A DNA stretch of 37,276 nt from JANMDR01 sp031376425 (GCA_031376425.1 JANMDR010000008.1:1-37276), one strand, 5' to 3'; counted from the first letter of the stretch, positions 25,372-32,500 are shown. The notes: generated from the sequence alone by a model not told the origin. Program-made: numbers and translations.

Positions 25372-25691
25372 AATGGTTTAAGAACCGCCCGAATATCCCC
25401 GCGACCCGAAGGTAGTCCCCTTGCGGGGCAAATAGGGCGTTTTGAGCCGCTTAATTTGCGCGGTAAAAAGAGTTCGGTTTCACTAAATCACGGGTATCTC
25501 GTGTGCTTGGTCAGCCGTGTACTTCTGGAAAAAATAGTATCCAGTTTGGATATGACACTTTTGCGCGAATGCTGTACTGCAAATGCCGAATTCGCTCGCG
25601 CATTTGATCAAGAATTTTTGTTGATTGCAGGGCCGGAAAGGCAATGCTAGACTGCCTTTGAGTTGCTGCTGGTGGTCGAGGAATGGGATAA
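25372..25691. other. Non-coding gap between vapC and the cassette block
   Basis: No convincing gene is seen. The gap holds a GC-rich hairpin (CCCCGC 25397-25402 with GCGGGG 25423-25428) that could end vapC transcription. It also holds an inverted repeat GCAAAT/ATTTGC (25428-25433 and 25454-25459) and the left copy of a 52-bp direct repeat. A 64-codon reading frame at 25456-25650 has no family features. Confidence 0.6.
25430..25481 (+). repeat. Left copy of 52-bp direct repeat bounding the cassette block
   Basis: This segment aligns without gaps to 27869-27920, with 43 of 52 positions identical by eye. The best core is ATTTGCGCGG followed by GAGTTCGGTT. The two copies enclose the cassette-like ORFs and attC sites. 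Confidence 0.75.
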
Positions 25692-25847
25692 ATGCCGGTA
25701 CGGGAAGTTGTTATTTTTACGGGTGTATATTTATTCGGCAAATTGATGAAACCAATTGAATACGAGCAGTTTTTAAGACGTTACACTGGAGTGTTAGTCC
25801 GCATTGCGGAATGTTGTGCGGATATGGTGCTCCCCAAATTGAGTTAG
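25692..25847 (+). CDS. Possible 51-residue hypothetical protein
   Basis: This ATG-initiated frame begins directly after an in-frame TAA and contains VVIFTGVYLFGKLMKPIEYE near its N-terminus. A GAGGA motif lies about 12 nt upstream, a poor spacing. It ends 8 nt before the next start. No family is recognised, and it may be a chance frame or a gene fragment left at the edge of the cassette block. Confidence 0.25.
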   Translation: MPVREVVIFTGVYLFGKLMKPIEYEQFLRRYTGVLVRIAECCADMVLPKLS

Positions 25848-25855
25848 AGATCAAA

Positions 25856-26194
25856 ATGGCGCTTCCGAAGAAAGGTACTCGACTTATCGAAGTGGACGGC
25901 ATCGCATACCGGTGGCTTATCCGTGGTAAGCCCACGTACTCGCAAGGCAACGCGTGGGCACCGATGACTGTGGCAATTGAACTAAGCCTAAAAGCGCGGC
26001 AATCCTTAGTCGTTGAGCTGTCAGATACGCGCCCCGATAGTTGGCTGGAGGCTTCGTCAGCTCAGATCAAGTCAGCGCAAGTCGCGGAACTTATCCGTTT
26101 AGGTCTGGCACATGGATGGCAGCCATCCAAACCTAGACCTCCTTATGTGTTGCGAGTACCTTCCGCGCAAACGTCGACTATCGGAGAGAAGTGA
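25856..26194 (+). CDS. Hypothetical protein, first cassette ORF
   Basis: The 112-residue protein starting at MALPKKGTRLIEVDGIAYRW resembles a family of small bacterial proteins with this opening, a middle LVVELSDTRPDSWL strand and a C-terminal VAELIRLGLAHGWQP helix. I know of no assigned function. The ATG at 25856 is chosen over 25811, because the extra 15 upstream residues do not look conserved and cover part of an inverted repeat. The stop is immediately followed by the attC-like site at 26196, which is normal for an integron cassette. Confidence 0.65.
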   Translation: MALPKKGTRLIEVDGIAYRWLIRGKPTYSQGNAWAPMTVAIELSLKARQSLVVELSDTRPDSWLEASSAQIKSAQVAELIRLGLAHGWQPSKPRPPYVLRVPSAQTSTIGEK

Positions 26195-26195
26195 T

Positions 26196-26273
26196 GTCTA
26201 ACTCTTCGGTCAATATCGCTCTTTTCGGTCGCTGGACGCAAAAGTACGGTGCCCTTTAGTCTGGCCGTTAGGC
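26196..26273 (+). other. attC: Probable integron attC site, first
   Basis: The site opens with GTCTAAC (26196-26202, fits RYYYAAC) directly after the preceding stop. It closes with GTTAGGC (26267-26273, fits GTTRRRY), 6 nt before the next ATG. The left arm GTCTAACTCTTCGGTCAA closely resembles the left arm of aadA-type attC sites. The right arm has diverged, so the inner L boxes pair poorly. Length is 78 bp. Confidence 0.55.
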
Positions 26274-26279
26274 GAAGTC

Positions 26280-26738
26280 ATGGAAACCGAATTAAATTTA
26301 AAACTACAAGAGCTGTGCAAAAACCTTGGGGGTGCAGAGTCAGTGAACTATTCATGTTCAACCAAAATTTATGCCGGTAACTGGACAGAAGGTAAAGGCC
26401 CCGAAGAACTACTTAAAGAAGTTATGGGCACTGAGCTTTCAATAAAAAATCTAAAAGCGTCATCGCTAACTTTAATGTTGGCAGTTATTCGTGAGTCATT
26501 TTTATATCTAGGTGACCCTGGCTCTCATCCAAACACGGAGTATTTTTCCTCTGCGCCGTTTGGGCGCGACCTTGAGGGTATTCTTACTGATTTTAAAAGT
26601 CTATTCAAAGACAACTCAAATGTTTACTCCTTCTACATTTTAGAAGGGCATCCCTTTTATCCGGTGTTCTGGGAGTTTGCATTTTTAATCAAATCAACTC
26701 ACAAAGCATATATAGTTATAGGTTCAAGTTCTGACTGA
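26280..26738 (+). CDS. Hypothetical protein, second cassette ORF
   Basis: The 152-residue acidic soluble protein has no membrane segment or signal peptide. It contains YFSSAPFGRDLEGILTDF in the middle and ends in AFLIKSTHKAYIVIGSSSD, a mixed strand pattern with a conserved-looking GSSSD end. I cannot assign a family or function. ATG lies 6 nt after the preceding attC R box, and the stop lies 3 nt before the next attC. The reading frame is therefore packed into a cassette in the usual way. Confidence 0.7.
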   Translation: METELNLKLQELCKNLGGAESVNYSCSTKIYAGNWTEGKGPEELLKEVMGTELSIKNLKASSLTLMLAVIRESFLYLGDPGSHPNTEYFSSAPFGRDLEGILTDFKSLFKDNSNVYSFYILEGHPFYPVFWEFAFLIKSTHKAYIVIGSSSD

Positions 26739-26741
26739 AAT

Positions 26742-26855
26742 GCCTGACAAAGCAATCAAGCGGATGGTTTTTAAGTTGCATTTTTGCGATTCCGCTATGC
26801 TCCGTGTTACGGCAACAGTGCAAATTAAAAACCACCGCTTATTGCAGCGTTAGAC
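26742..26855 (+). other. attC: Integron attC recombination site, second (well formed)
   Basis: Left box GCCTGAC (26742-26748, one change from RYYYAAC) and right box GTTAGAC (26849-26855, fits GTTRRRY) bound a 114-bp imperfect palindrome. GCAATCAAGCGGATGG on the left pairs with CCACCGCTTATTGC on the right, leaving just two unpaired single bases on the left arm (C 26757 and A 26765). On the folded bottom strand these are the extrahelical G and T that integron integrase recognises. Pairing continues through TTTTTAA and a TTGC/GCAA inner arm. This is the strongest evidence that the region is a cassette array. Confidence 0.87.
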
Positions 26856-26882
26856 CCTATAAGATTCCCTCAGACGCCTCAT

Positions 26883-27686
26883 ATGACTCGCCTTTTTTTC
26901 CTCATACTTCTCGCAGTCTCATCAAGCGCTAGTGCCATCGTCATTCGAGATGACGTTGATGACTCAAAGTACCGCATTCCGGCATCAGAGTTTCTTGCGC
27001 TAGTTGACCTGCCTGGCGAGGGGCATGGCGTAGTGATTGCGCCGCAGTGGGTTATTACCGCCGCTCATGCGGTCACGTGGCAATCTGAAATCAAGCAGGT
27101 AATTATTAAAGGGATACCCAGAGACGTTGAACGTCTTGTGATACACCCCGGATATAAAAAACCAAAGCAAGAGCTACTTGACCAAGCGCTGGCTACTTGG
27201 GATTGGACGCTTTTTAGGGTGCTGCTCTCCTCATCAGATGACATCGCACTTCTAAAATTGGCAAAGCCCGTTACTGACGTATCCCCTGTCATACTCAATA
27301 AAAGCGACGGCGAAGTCGGCCAAATCATCAAGATCATAGGCAAAGGCGCTACAGGTAACGGCGTCACGGGGTACGAATTTAGTAGCTCACACCGTACTGA
27401 GCTTCGCCGTGCCCACAACAAAGTTACCAGCGCCCATGACCGCTGGTTCTGCTATATATTCGATAAGCCGTCGGACGCCTTGTCGCTTGAGGGTGGGTCA
27501 GGCAGTGGTGATAGCGGCGGGCCAATCCTTATCCAAGTTAAGAAGGATTGGTTGTTGGCTGGACTGACTTCATGGGTAGATTCTCAAAGTGCGATTAGGA
27601 CGCCCGGGCGATATGGCCAAATCAGTTGTAATGTTCGCCTGAGTTATTACAAAGAGTGGATTGAAAGCGTGATTTCTGCGCAATGA
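26883..27686 (+). CDS. Secreted trypsin-like serine protease, third cassette ORF
   Basis: The 267-residue protein has a signal peptide (LFFLILLAVSSSASA, residues about 4-18) and a chymotrypsin-fold protease domain. Its catalytic triad is His62 (ITAAHAV), Asp120 (DDIALLKL) and Ser211 (GSGDSGGP). The domain is preceded by a YRIPASEFLALVDLPGEGHG entry strand, so no long pro-region is present. It would act in the periplasm or outside the cell; the target is unknown. It starts 27 nt after the attC right box, in the cassette orientation. Secreted proteases are not common cassette cargo. Confidence 0.9.
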   Translation: MTRLFFLILLAVSSSASAIVIRDDVDDSKYRIPASEFLALVDLPGEGHGVVIAPQWVITAAHAVTWQSEIKQVIIKGIPRDVERLVIHPGYKKPKQELLDQALATWDWTLFRVLLSSSDDIALLKLAKPVTDVSPVILNKSDGEVGQIIKIIGKGATGNGVTGYEFSSSHRTELRRAHNKVTSAHDRWFCYIFDKPSDALSLEGGSGSGDSGGPILIQVKKDWLLAGLTSWVDSQSAIRTPGRYGQISCNVRLSYYKEWIESVISAQ

Positions 27687-27690
27687 GACC

Positions 27691-27724
27691 GGCCCGCGCC
27701 CTCAAGCAGAGTGCGAACGTCAGG
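27691..27724 (+). other. Possible truncated attC after the protease gene
   Basis: GGCCCGCGCCCTCAAGC (27691-27707) resembles an attC left arm in which the AAC of the R box is lost. GAACGTCAGGC (27714-27724) resembles a right box with GTT changed to GTC. The whole is only 34 bp, too short for a working site, so it may be a deleted terminal attC. Confidence 0.25.
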
Positions 27725-27778
27725 CTATCAGTCTAAGACAGTAAAGATGTGGGTCATGCTTTTCAATATCATTTAGCA

Positions 27779-27874
27779 ATGAAATATCTGAACCCAATTT
27801 TCCAAGCACATCACGAAGAGCGCTTAAATTGGTTTAAAAGTCTTAAAGCGATTCCTGAAAATACCTGTAAATAG
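27779..27874 (+). CDS. Very short ORF, probably a gene fragment
   Basis: ATG to TAG encodes 31 residues starting MKYLNPIFQAHHEERLNWF. The composition looks protein-like and its end runs into the right copy of the 52-bp repeat. No family can be named; it may be the remains of a cassette gene cut by rearrangement. Confidence 0.2.
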   Translation: MKYLNPIFQAHHEERLNWFKSLKAIPENTCK

Positions 27875-27920
27875 AGCGTTTCCAGCCACTTCATTTGCGC
27901 GGCAACTAGAGTTCGGTTCC
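27869..27920 (+). repeat. Right copy of 52-bp direct repeat bounding the cassette block
   Basis: This segment matches 25430-25481 in the same orientation with nine mismatches and no gaps. It lies 59 nt before the end of the leftward dienelactone hydrolase gene and marks the right edge of the foreign-looking block. Confidence 0.75.
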
Positions 27921-27979
27921 TCGACCGCACGACCGCCGCCCCGCTTTCCTTAAAGGCATGCCATTTACGGGTATGTTAT

Positions 27980-28933
27980 TTACGCTAGGTATTTCTTAAA
28001 GTGCGCCAAGGTACGCTGCCAAGATAAATTCGCGGCGGCTTCGCTGTAGCGTGGGGTGGAGTTATTGTGAAAGCCGTGTTGCGTGCCTTCGTAAGTGTGC
28101 ACTTCGAAGCGTACTTTGGCTTTGGTTAGCTCGGGGGTGAAGGCCGTATAGGTCGCGTTAACACGGTCATCTTTTTCGGCAAGTTGTACCATGAGGGCGG
28201 CTTTGATTTTTGCGGCACTTGCGGTTTCGCCGGCTGCGCCGTAGTAGGGCACACCCGCTTGTAATTGGTCGCCCATTGCTATCGCCAGATAGTTAACCAC
28301 GCCGCCACCGAAGCAAAACCCGGTCGCGCCGAGCTTACCGTTGCTTAGTGCGTGGGCTTTTAGAAATTGCGCGCTATTGAGTAAATCTTGCCGCAATTTG
28401 GCTTGATCCAGCCCGGACTGTAGGGTGCGGCCATCGTCGTCATTGCCGGGATAGCCGCCAACGGGAAACAAGCCGTCGGGCGCTAAGGCCAAGAAGCCAT
28501 CGGCGGCCAATCGGCGCGCCACATCTTCAATATAGGGGTTTAAGCCGCGATTTTCATGGATAACGACCACGCTGGGAAAAGGCCCAGCGCCAGCAGACGC
28601 ACCAGCGGGCTGCACCAAATAGCCACGCATGGTGCCGGAATTTCCGCCAGGCGAGGGATAGTTTATGTACTTCGCTTTTATTCGGGTATCGGTAAATGAA
28701 ATCGTCTGTGCCTCCGCGTAGCGTGGCAGCAACGCTTGCGCCATCATCAAGCCCATGCCGCCGACAATTGCCAGCGAACTGGCACGCGATAAAAATTCGC
28801 GTCTATCAAAGCGCCCGTGGCAATACTCGTCATACAAATCGTAAACACGTTGGTCGATTTCTAGCTGCGTCACGCCAGCTGGCGCTTGCGCCAAATCGGT
28901 TTGGCTCGTTTGATTAACGTTTCCTAAAGTCAT
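27980..28933 (-). CDS. Dienelactone hydrolase family protein (Tat-exported)
   Basis: The 317-residue protein carries a twin-arginine-like signal deep in its N-terminus (DRREFLSRASSLAIVGGMG, about residues 42-60), followed by a hydrophobic segment and a mature alpha/beta hydrolase. The dienelactone hydrolase triad is Cys207 (GFCFGGG), Asp in LAEKDDRV and His in GTQHGFHN. An oxyanion-region Glu is in VVVIHENRGL. Family members open lactones such as dienelactone, but the substrate of exported YghX-like members is unknown. The long cytoplasmic N-terminal extension before the signal is normal for this subgroup. A strong GGAGGAACC site precedes the ATG. Confidence 0.9.
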   Translation of the reverse strand: MTLGNVNQTSQTDLAQAPAGVTQLEIDQRVYDLYDEYCHGRFDRREFLSRASSLAIVGGMGLMMAQALLPRYAEAQTISFTDTRIKAKYINYPSPGGNSGTMRGYLVQPAGASAGAGPFPSVVVIHENRGLNPYIEDVARRLAADGFLALAPDGLFPVGGYPGNDDDGRTLQSGLDQAKLRQDLLNSAQFLKAHALSNGKLGATGFCFGGGVVNYLAIAMGDQLQAGVPYYGAAGETASAAKIKAALMVQLAEKDDRVNATYTAFTPELTKAKVRFEVHTYEGTQHGFHNNSTPRYSEAAANLSWQRTLAHFKKYLA

Positions 28934-29070
28934 TGCGGTTCCTCCTGAAGTCTTTCAACAGATTGAGAAATTTCGAATTAAAACCAAAGCGTAACAATAC
29001 TCCAAAATTGGTTAACACCCAGAACCCAAAGTGAATTTTGAATAATCGCTTGATGGCAAACAACGCACCT

Positions 29071-29289
29071 TTAAAGCTCCAAGGTCTCCCGCAACACCAT
29101 TGCTTGCCGTCGCAAAAATTCCACCGTACTACCATCGCGTAGCTTCACCAAATAGCCATCGCTGATGGCGGGTTGGATGCAGGCTAGCGATTTTAGATTG
29201 GTCAAGTTGCTGCGACTGGCGCGAAAAAATAGTTTGGGATCTAGCTTTTTTCTAGGTAGGCGATGCTGCAAAGCGTCTGCAACGCTGCC
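29071..29289 (-). pseudogene. Truncated LytTR response-regulator C-terminus
   Basis: The frame from 29289 encodes the C-terminal half of a LytTR DNA-binding domain: KLFFRASRSNLTNLKSLACI, then GYLVKLRDGSTVEFLRRQA and a short tail. An in-frame TGA lies at 29290-29292, and neither the receiver domain nor the first LytTR strands are present. The remaining residues look well conserved, so the loss may be recent. The rest of the 28934-29383 gap shows no gene. Confidence 0.7.
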
Positions 29290-29383
29290 TCATAAATTTT
29301 TTAACCCATTAACCCTTTTAGCTTCCGTGCCCGATTAAAGCCTTGTAGCGCAAATTTTTGCGCGCCATTTAACGGAGGATGAT

Positions 29384-31540
29384 ATGGATTACTTTACGCA
29401 GAGTGCATTATCGTTAGGATCGCAGCGTATGCACCGGCTTGCCCGGAGCAGTGGCTATTTGCTTCTGGTTGCTATGGTGCTATTTGCTGGGCAGTCTAGC
29501 CATGCCCAGAGCAATACCAACACGCCACAAAAGACGCTGAAGCGCTTTAGTAGCGAAGCGGAGTTTGATGCGCTGATGCAGCGCTGGCGCGGTGAGGCTG
29601 CAGAGCGGGCAGCAAAGCGCAGTCGTGCGATCCAACCGGCGGCCAAATATCAGGATGGTGCTCTGATCCAATATTCTCCGACCCCTCCCGCGTCGGCTGC
29701 CGCCGCTCCCCCGCCTGTCATGGCCTCCACCACAATTACGGAGGCTAAGGCGAGCGTATCCAAACTTAAGGGCGAAGCGGAATCAATTACCAATGTGCAA
29801 ACCGCAGGCGTTGACGAGGGTGGCATCGTAAAAAATGTGGGCGACTATTTGGTTATTTTGCGGCGCGGCCGTTTGTTTACCGTGCGCACCGGCGGCAGCG
29901 CATTAACGCCCGTAAGTGTGATTGACGCCTACGCACCCGATGCGTCACCTAGTGGCGCGTGGTATGACGAAATGGTGGTGGCAGGCAACACCATTGCCGT
30001 GATTGGTTATAGTTATGCGCGTGGTGGCACCGAAATTGGTTTGTTTAACATCGATGCAAACGGTGAGCTGACTTATCGCGCTACCCACCATTTGCGCAGC
30101 AACGATTATTATTCCTCCCGCAATTACGCTAGCCGCCTCATTGGTACAAAACTCATTTTTTATACACCCATGCACATTAACGGCTGGGCACCGGATCCAG
30201 CGCAATTTATGCCGGCACAGCGGCGCTGGGTTAAGGGTGCTAAGCCCAGCGATTTCAAACGCATTTTACCGGCCACTAAAATCTACCGTACCGACGATGA
30301 TCTTGATCCCATGCAAGGTATCGCGCTGCACACCGTCACCACCTGCGATTTAGCTGCCAGCCAAATGCAGTGTGATTCCACTGCCGTACTAGGCCCCACA
30401 GGCCGCGTATTCTATGTGTCGGGTGAAGCCGTATATGTGTGGGCGACAGCCACGCGCAATGACTGGCAGGCCGGATCGTTAAAACCAAAAAATGATACCG
30501 CCGCAGGCGATATGCCACTTTCCGCTGTGGTGCGCATGCCACTTGATGGTGCCCCGCCTTCGGCCATTAAAACCACGGGCAGCCCTATTGATCAACTTTC
30601 GTTCTTAGAAGATGCTGGTTACTTAAACGTACTGCTACGCAGTGATGCCCGTGGCGAGGCCATGTGGGCGGCAGAAAATAATCAGGGCAGTTTGGCATTG
30701 CTGCGCGTAAAAATAAGCGACTTTGGTAATGACCAAGCTGTGGCGAAAAGCAGCCAATATCAGCCCCTACCGGGCAACAGTAATAGAGCAATGCAAAACC
30801 GTTTTATCGGCGCTTATTTGCTCTACGGTGAAGCCGTGATGCAAGCGCCGTTGGCACCAGCGACTGTACCCACAAATGGATGGGGTCGCAATGCACAAAC
30901 CGGCGAAACTAGAGAGCCAGAGGGCTTAGCCTACGCCCTGCGGTTTGCCAACGGTGAACGCCCACAAACCCTTAAATTACCGCACGCGGTAGAGCGCATT
31001 GAAGCGCTTGGGTCAGACGCTATTTTGGTCGGCGCACGCGGCGCGGATTTGCAATTTTCTAGCGTTCGTCTTGATGCCAATGCGCCGAGCAGCAGAGGCG
31101 CTAAGCTTGCGGGTAAATACCTGCACACCAACGCCGCGCAAAGTGAATCGCGCACCCACGGCTTTTTTTATCGTGCCACTAGCGCGGAAAAAGGGCTCCT
31201 TGGCTTACCCACCATTAGTTCCGGTGGCATAAATAGAACGGGGCGAGGAGGCGAAAATGCCGCTGTGCTTTTTTTAGCAAACCATAGTTTAAACCTAAGC
31301 CCCCTCGGTTCACTCGAAGCGCAAACTGCCAGTAGTAACAATAGTAATGATGGTTGCAAAGCATCCTGTGTTGATTGGTACGGCAATGCGCGGCCACTAT
31401 TTTTAGGAAAGCGGGTATTTGCATTGCTAGGCTACGAGGTAGTAGAAGGCAGCGTGCAACGCCAAAGTGACCGCGAACAAATAATGGAAACGCGCAGAAT
31501 CAACTTTGCACCAAACCAGACGTGGCTGGAAAAACGCTAG
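29384..31540 (+). CDS. Secreted beta-propeller domain protein
   Basis: The 718-residue protein has a signal peptide ending at SHAQ (about residue 42), a Lys/Arg-rich region, an Ala/Pro-rich linker, and then a large Beta_propel domain. It begins with the family signature TNVQTAGVDEGGIVKNVGDY (about residues 137-156). The repeated blade motifs (DYLVILRRGRLFTV, NTIAVIGYSY, GRVFYVSGEAVYVWA) fit a propeller. Related proteins occur in bacteria and archaea and some are fused to proteases; the biochemical role is not established. GGAGG precedes the ATG. It stands alone, followed by a palindrome at 31591. Confidence 0.82.
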   Translation: MDYFTQSALSLGSQRMHRLARSSGYLLLVAMVLFAGQSSHAQSNTNTPQKTLKRFSSEAEFDALMQRWRGEAAERAAKRSRAIQPAAKYQDGALIQYSPTPPASAAAAPPPVMASTTITEAKASVSKLKGEAESITNVQTAGVDEGGIVKNVGDYLVILRRGRLFTVRTGGSALTPVSVIDAYAPDASPSGAWYDEMVVAGNTIAVIGYSYARGGTEIGLFNIDANGELTYRATHHLRSNDYYSSRNYASRLIGTKLIFYTPMHINGWAPDPAQFMPAQRRWVKGAKPSDFKRILPATKIYRTDDDLDPMQGIALHTVTTCDLAASQMQCDSTAVLGPTGRVFYVSGEAVYVWATATRNDWQAGSLKPKNDTAAGDMPLSAVVRMPLDGAPPSAIKTTGSPIDQLSFLEDAGYLNVLLRSDARGEAMWAAENNQGSLALLRVKISDFGNDQAVAKSSQYQPLPGNSNRAMQNRFIGAYLLYGEAVMQAPLAPATVPTNGWGRNAQTGETREPEGLAYALRFANGERPQTLKLPHAVERIEALGSDAILVGARGADLQFSSVRLDANAPSSRGAKLAGKYLHTNAAQSESRTHGFFYRATSAEKGLLGLPTISSGGINRTGRGGENAAVLFLANHSLNLSPLGSLEAQTASSNNSNDGCKASCVDWYGNARPLFLGKRVFALLGYEVVEGSVQRQSDREQIMETRRINFAPNQTWLEKR

Positions 31541-31590
31541 TACGTTGCAGTGGATTGGATGAGGGCATAGGGGTAATGGAATCACCACCG

Positions 31591-31612
31591 AGGGCGAAAG
31601 ATTTTTCGCCCT
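31591..31612. repeat. Dispersed palindrome, GGGCGAAW type, copy 2
   Basis: AGGGCGAAA (31591-31599) and TTTCGCCCT (31604-31612) pair perfectly around the loop GATT, the same loop as at 7307-7310. It lies 51 nt after the beta-propeller stop and may serve as its terminator, though no long T run follows. Confidence 0.65.
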
Positions 31613-31717
31613 TCGCTGTTTCAAGGTGCCAGAGGTGAAAAATCCGTGCGTCAAATGCTTTACGTGCAGGCTGTGTACTGGCGTGGCAAGCCCCTACACC
31701 ACCACATTTCGCTACAA

Positions 31718-32068
31718 TCAGACTCTCAACAATCGCCTTGTGAGTAACGAGATCATATCTCGTCGCGCATCTACGACGACATGCACATAAACAACGTCTT
31801 GTCTAACTTCATAAATAATGCGGTTCATGCCAGACAAAACCTGATGGTATTGCGTAAGATTCAGCTTCTCAATTTCATCAGGGATATTCCCAGTCTGAGG
31901 AAAGTGCTGCAAGTTGCTAATAGCGTCTTGTATCTTTCCGAAAGTGCTCTGCCATGTCTTTAGCGAAAAGTTTTTTATGACATAGGCTTTCAGTTCTTTG
32001 AGGTCTTGTTCTGCCGATTCAAGAATCACAACCTTAAGTTTTGCTGAAGACTTCGCTTTTGCGCTCAC
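31718..32068 (-). CDS. RelE/ParE-family toxin
   Basis: The 116-residue basic protein has the RelE/ParE fold signature: VVILESAEQDLKELKAYVIK (about residues 13-32), LQHFPQTGNIPDEI, then YHQVLSGMNRIIYEVRQDVV and VHVVVDARRDMISLL. The YEV...VVDARRDM block is typical of the ParE branch (gyrase inhibitors), but RelE-type RNase activity cannot be excluded. The start is GTG at 32068, overlapping the antitoxin stop by 1 nt (TAGTG), so antitoxin is made first. A 10-residue Lys/Ser/Ala tail precedes the usual start of the fold. Confidence 0.88.
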   Translation of the reverse strand: MSAKAKSSAKLKVVILESAEQDLKELKAYVIKNFSLKTWQSTFGKIQDAISNLQHFPQTGNIPDEIEKLNLTQYHQVLSGMNRIIYEVRQDVVYVHVVVDARRDMISLLTRRLLRV

Positions 32069-32337
32069 TAGTGATCGACCTTATCCAATTCCGCGAACAC
32101 ATCTTCTGCGTTACGAAATTTTCCTTGTTCAATTTCACGATTACCCAGCGCCAATATCTTCAATAGCGCGAGCGTATTTGCTTGTTCTTCATAACTTTTT
32201 ACGTCCATCACAACTAGCTTGGCTTCACCGTTTTGCGTAATCAACAGTGGCTCACGATTTTCGGTGATATCCCTGACGATCTTAGCGGTGTGGCTCTTAA
32301 GATAGCTGATCGGCTTTACCTGAGTAGAAAATTTCAT
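32068..32337 (-). CDS. Phd/YefM-family antitoxin
   Basis: The 89-residue protein shows the complete Phd/YefM fold: VKPISYLKSHTAKIVRDI (about residues 8-25), EPLLITQNGEAKLVVMDVKS (about 29-48), then a C-terminal helix region ending in AEDVFAELDKVDH that would bind the toxin. It neutralises the ParE-type toxin encoded immediately downstream and probably represses the operon. Both genes look intact, so the system is likely active. Confidence 0.9.
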   Translation of the reverse strand: MKFSTQVKPISYLKSHTAKIVRDITENREPLLITQNGEAKLVVMDVKSYEEQANTLALLKILALGNREIEQGKFRNAEDVFAELDKVDH

Positions 32338-32378
32338 GAAGTAAGCTTTCTTAGTTTTTCACAAAGACCAATTTTAGT

Positions 32379-32428
32379 CTTAATTAAGTCTTAGGTGCAG
32401 CTTAAGCCATTATTTTAAATTTTAAAAT
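32379..32428 (-). promoter_or_regulatory. Candidate operator region of the ParE/Phd operon
   Basis: CTTAATTAAG (32379-32388) is a perfect 10-bp palindrome and ATTTTAAATTTTAAAAT (32412-32428) a 17-bp AT palindrome. Both lie 40-90 bp upstream of the antitoxin ATG, where autoregulatory sites are expected. No confident -35/-10 pair was chosen. Confidence 0.35.
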
Positions 32429-32476
32429 TATCACATCACCTATGCCACCATGTCCCCCCGCTGCGGTGTACAGCGC

Positions 32477-32500
32477 GGGCACGGCATGCCGTGCCCCTAA
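32477..32500. repeat. Dispersed palindrome, GGGCACGG type, copy 2
   Basis: GGGCACGGCATGCCGTGCCC (32477-32496) is a perfect 20-bp palindrome followed by CTAA. It matches 1567-1586 except for one base. It lies in the gap between the ParE/Phd operon and the decayed RepA tail. Confidence 0.7.

Noticed and set aside
25456..25650. 64-codon open frame left of the cassettes
   Set aside because: It begins inside the 52-bp repeat and has no recognisable features; the matching copy of the repeat on the right is not at an equivalent frame.
25788..25833. Inverted repeat GGAG...TCCGCA / TGCGGA...CTCC as a further attC
   Set aside because: It has no RYYYAAC or GTTRRRY boxes at its ends and lies inside a small open frame, so only a chance or minor hairpin can be claimed.
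25811..25855. Upstream start for the first cassette ORF
   Set aside because: The added residues look unlike the family opening MALPKKG and overlap the hairpin above.
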